Assembly: GCF_020037475.1 (NCBI RefSeq)
Contig: NZ_JAIQDB010000001.1
Coordinates: forward strand, 124,001 to 188,000
Reading direction: 5' to 3'
Length of the DNA: 64,000 nt
Source: Sutcliffiella deserti
Lineage (GTDB): Bacteria > Bacillota > Bacilli > Bacillales > Bacillaceae_I
Shown: positions 63,259 through 64,000 of the stretch, piece after piece
How the letters are laid out: every line of letters starts with the position of its first letter
How positions within the stretch are numbered: the stretch's first letter is position 1
Translations under genes and position numbers: made by a program
The notes under the pieces: generated by a model
Told to the model about the DNA's origin: nothing
What the model saw: the letters and a program-made list of their open reading frames with translations, nothing else
Database searches by the model: none

Positions 63259-63798
63259 TTAACCCAATTGTCCTGGCACTTTACTAGTAGTTGTACCAGC
63301 TGTTGTCTTAGGGATGGAAGCACCGTTAGTATTTGAACCCATGCTTTGACCCTCACTGTCATCCATTACTTCTTCGCCTGCTTCTTTCACTTTTCCACCG
63401 ATATCTTTTATTTCAGATGTGACTTCTTTAGCAGTGGAAAGAATATCTGTTGAATCTTCTTTTACTTGATTAGCTTGCCCAAGAATATTTGTGTTTACTT
63501 TTTCATAAAGACTTTGAGCATCGTTGATTGCCTCTTTCAGTACGGAAGAAGCAGAGTTTAGTCGTTCTTGCAGGTCGCTTTTCACTCCTGAAGGATTGTT
63601 TCTGACTTGGCTGTACATATCCATTGTAGAATCTTTCATGTTTTTTGTTGTGGAAGTTACTTTGTTTCTTGTGTTTGAATCAAGCATTGCAATTGCACCA
63701 CCAACAACAGCCCCCATTACAACGCCTTTTAATAGCTTACCATTTTTTTCGTTTTCGGTAGTTGTAGATTCATTAGTATAAGTAGCAGTTTGTGTCAT
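63259..63798 (-). CDS. YtxH-like general stress/envelope protein
   Basis: A 179-residue protein with a short Gly/Ala-rich hydrophobic segment KGVVMGAVVGGAIAMLDSNT (about 24-43), the YtxH glycine-zipper signature, then a long charged amphipathic stretch (MDMYSQVRNNPSGVKSDLQE, LKEAINDAQSLYEKVNTNIL) and a Ser/Thr/Gly tail. Likely membrane-associated. AGGAGGAATTAAT precedes the ATG. It belongs to the chromosome to the right of the selC insertion. Confidence 0.78.
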   Translation of the reverse strand: MTQTATYTNESTTTENEKNGKLLKGVVMGAVVGGAIAMLDSNTRNKVTSTTKNMKDSTMDMYSQVRNNPSGVKSDLQERLNSASSVLKEAINDAQSLYEKVNTNILGQANQVKEDSTDILSTAKEVTSEIKDIGGKVKEAGEEVMDDSEGQSMGSNTNGASIPKTTAGTTTSKVPGQLG

Positions 63799-64000
63799 AA
63801 TTAATTCCTCCTGTATGTTTTGTGAATTTGTTGTCCTACTCTTTACTTTCCCGATATTTTTTCATTTAAACTATTTGAGCATTATTCTTTTTTAAAGGCT
63901 TTTCTCGTAAGCTATAAGCCCGTAAAAAATCGGTGTTTGGATTTTTTACTGTCCCATTCATTCAAGATTAAGATTAATATTTTAATTTAATAGGAAAAGT

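Overview
The window is low-GC DNA from an endospore-forming member of the Bacillaceae (Bacillus / Oceanobacillus / Virgibacillus-like; the species cannot be fixed from the sequence). Evidence for this is the block syntenic with B. subtilis parC-parE-yneT-plsY-yneR-yneQ-yneP-tlp-sspN-yneN-citB-sspO-sspP, the minor spore protein genes, strong GGAGG ribosome sites, frequent TTG/GTG starts, and an Ile T-box leader.

Region 1 (1-16.2 kb) is an accessory zone, mostly on the + strand. It holds single-gene enzymes (NUDIX hydrolases, GNAT acetyltransferases, a VOC protein, a DUF218 protein, an S51 peptidase, an AlkD-like protein), a secreted GH5 endoglucanase with two C-terminal CBM17/28-like modules behind a promoter region with several cre-like palindromes, and many broken genes (methyltransferase with two frameshifts, M3-peptidase fragment, effector-binding-domain fragment, carbon-nitrogen hydrolase fragment). 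Region 2 (16.3-19.7 kb) is a T-box-controlled ileS of the IleRS2 type. Region 3 (20.6-41 kb) is conserved chromosome: topoisomerase IV, plsY, an S9 peptidase, a CapA-like protein, the yneP/Q/R genes, spore proteins, a TlpA-like thioredoxin and aconitase.

Region 4 (41-49.7 kb, with the tRNA at 63.1 kb) is a complete selenocysteine locus: selA, a SelW/Rdx-like selenoprotein with CxxU (in-frame TGA), selD whose catalytic residue is itself Sec (in-frame TGA at codon 18), selB overlapping a GerPA/GerPF-like spore germination gene, and selC (tRNA-Sec, anticodon TCA). Both TGA codons are followed by hairpins at the distance expected of bacterial SECIS elements.

Region 5 (49.64-63.14 kb) is a 13.4 kb integrative element inserted into the 5' half of selC. 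A perfect 52-bp direct repeat (acceptor, D and anticodon-arm part of the tRNA gene) bounds it. A tyrosine recombinase lies just inside the left end, so the native selC promoter now points at the integrase, while the intact tRNA gene sits behind element DNA. The element carries an XRE regulator operon with coiled-coil and terminase-small-subunit-like proteins, a Walker ATPase that may act in replication, a non-coding stretch with short repeats, and cargo that looks like defence genes: a protein with a nucleoside deoxyribosyltransferase/TIR-like fold paired with a two-TM membrane protein, a HEPN-like protein with an RX4H motif, and a translationally coupled pair of unknown proteins. No capsid, terminase large subunit or conjugation genes are visible. 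After selC the chromosome resumes with a YtxH-like gene.
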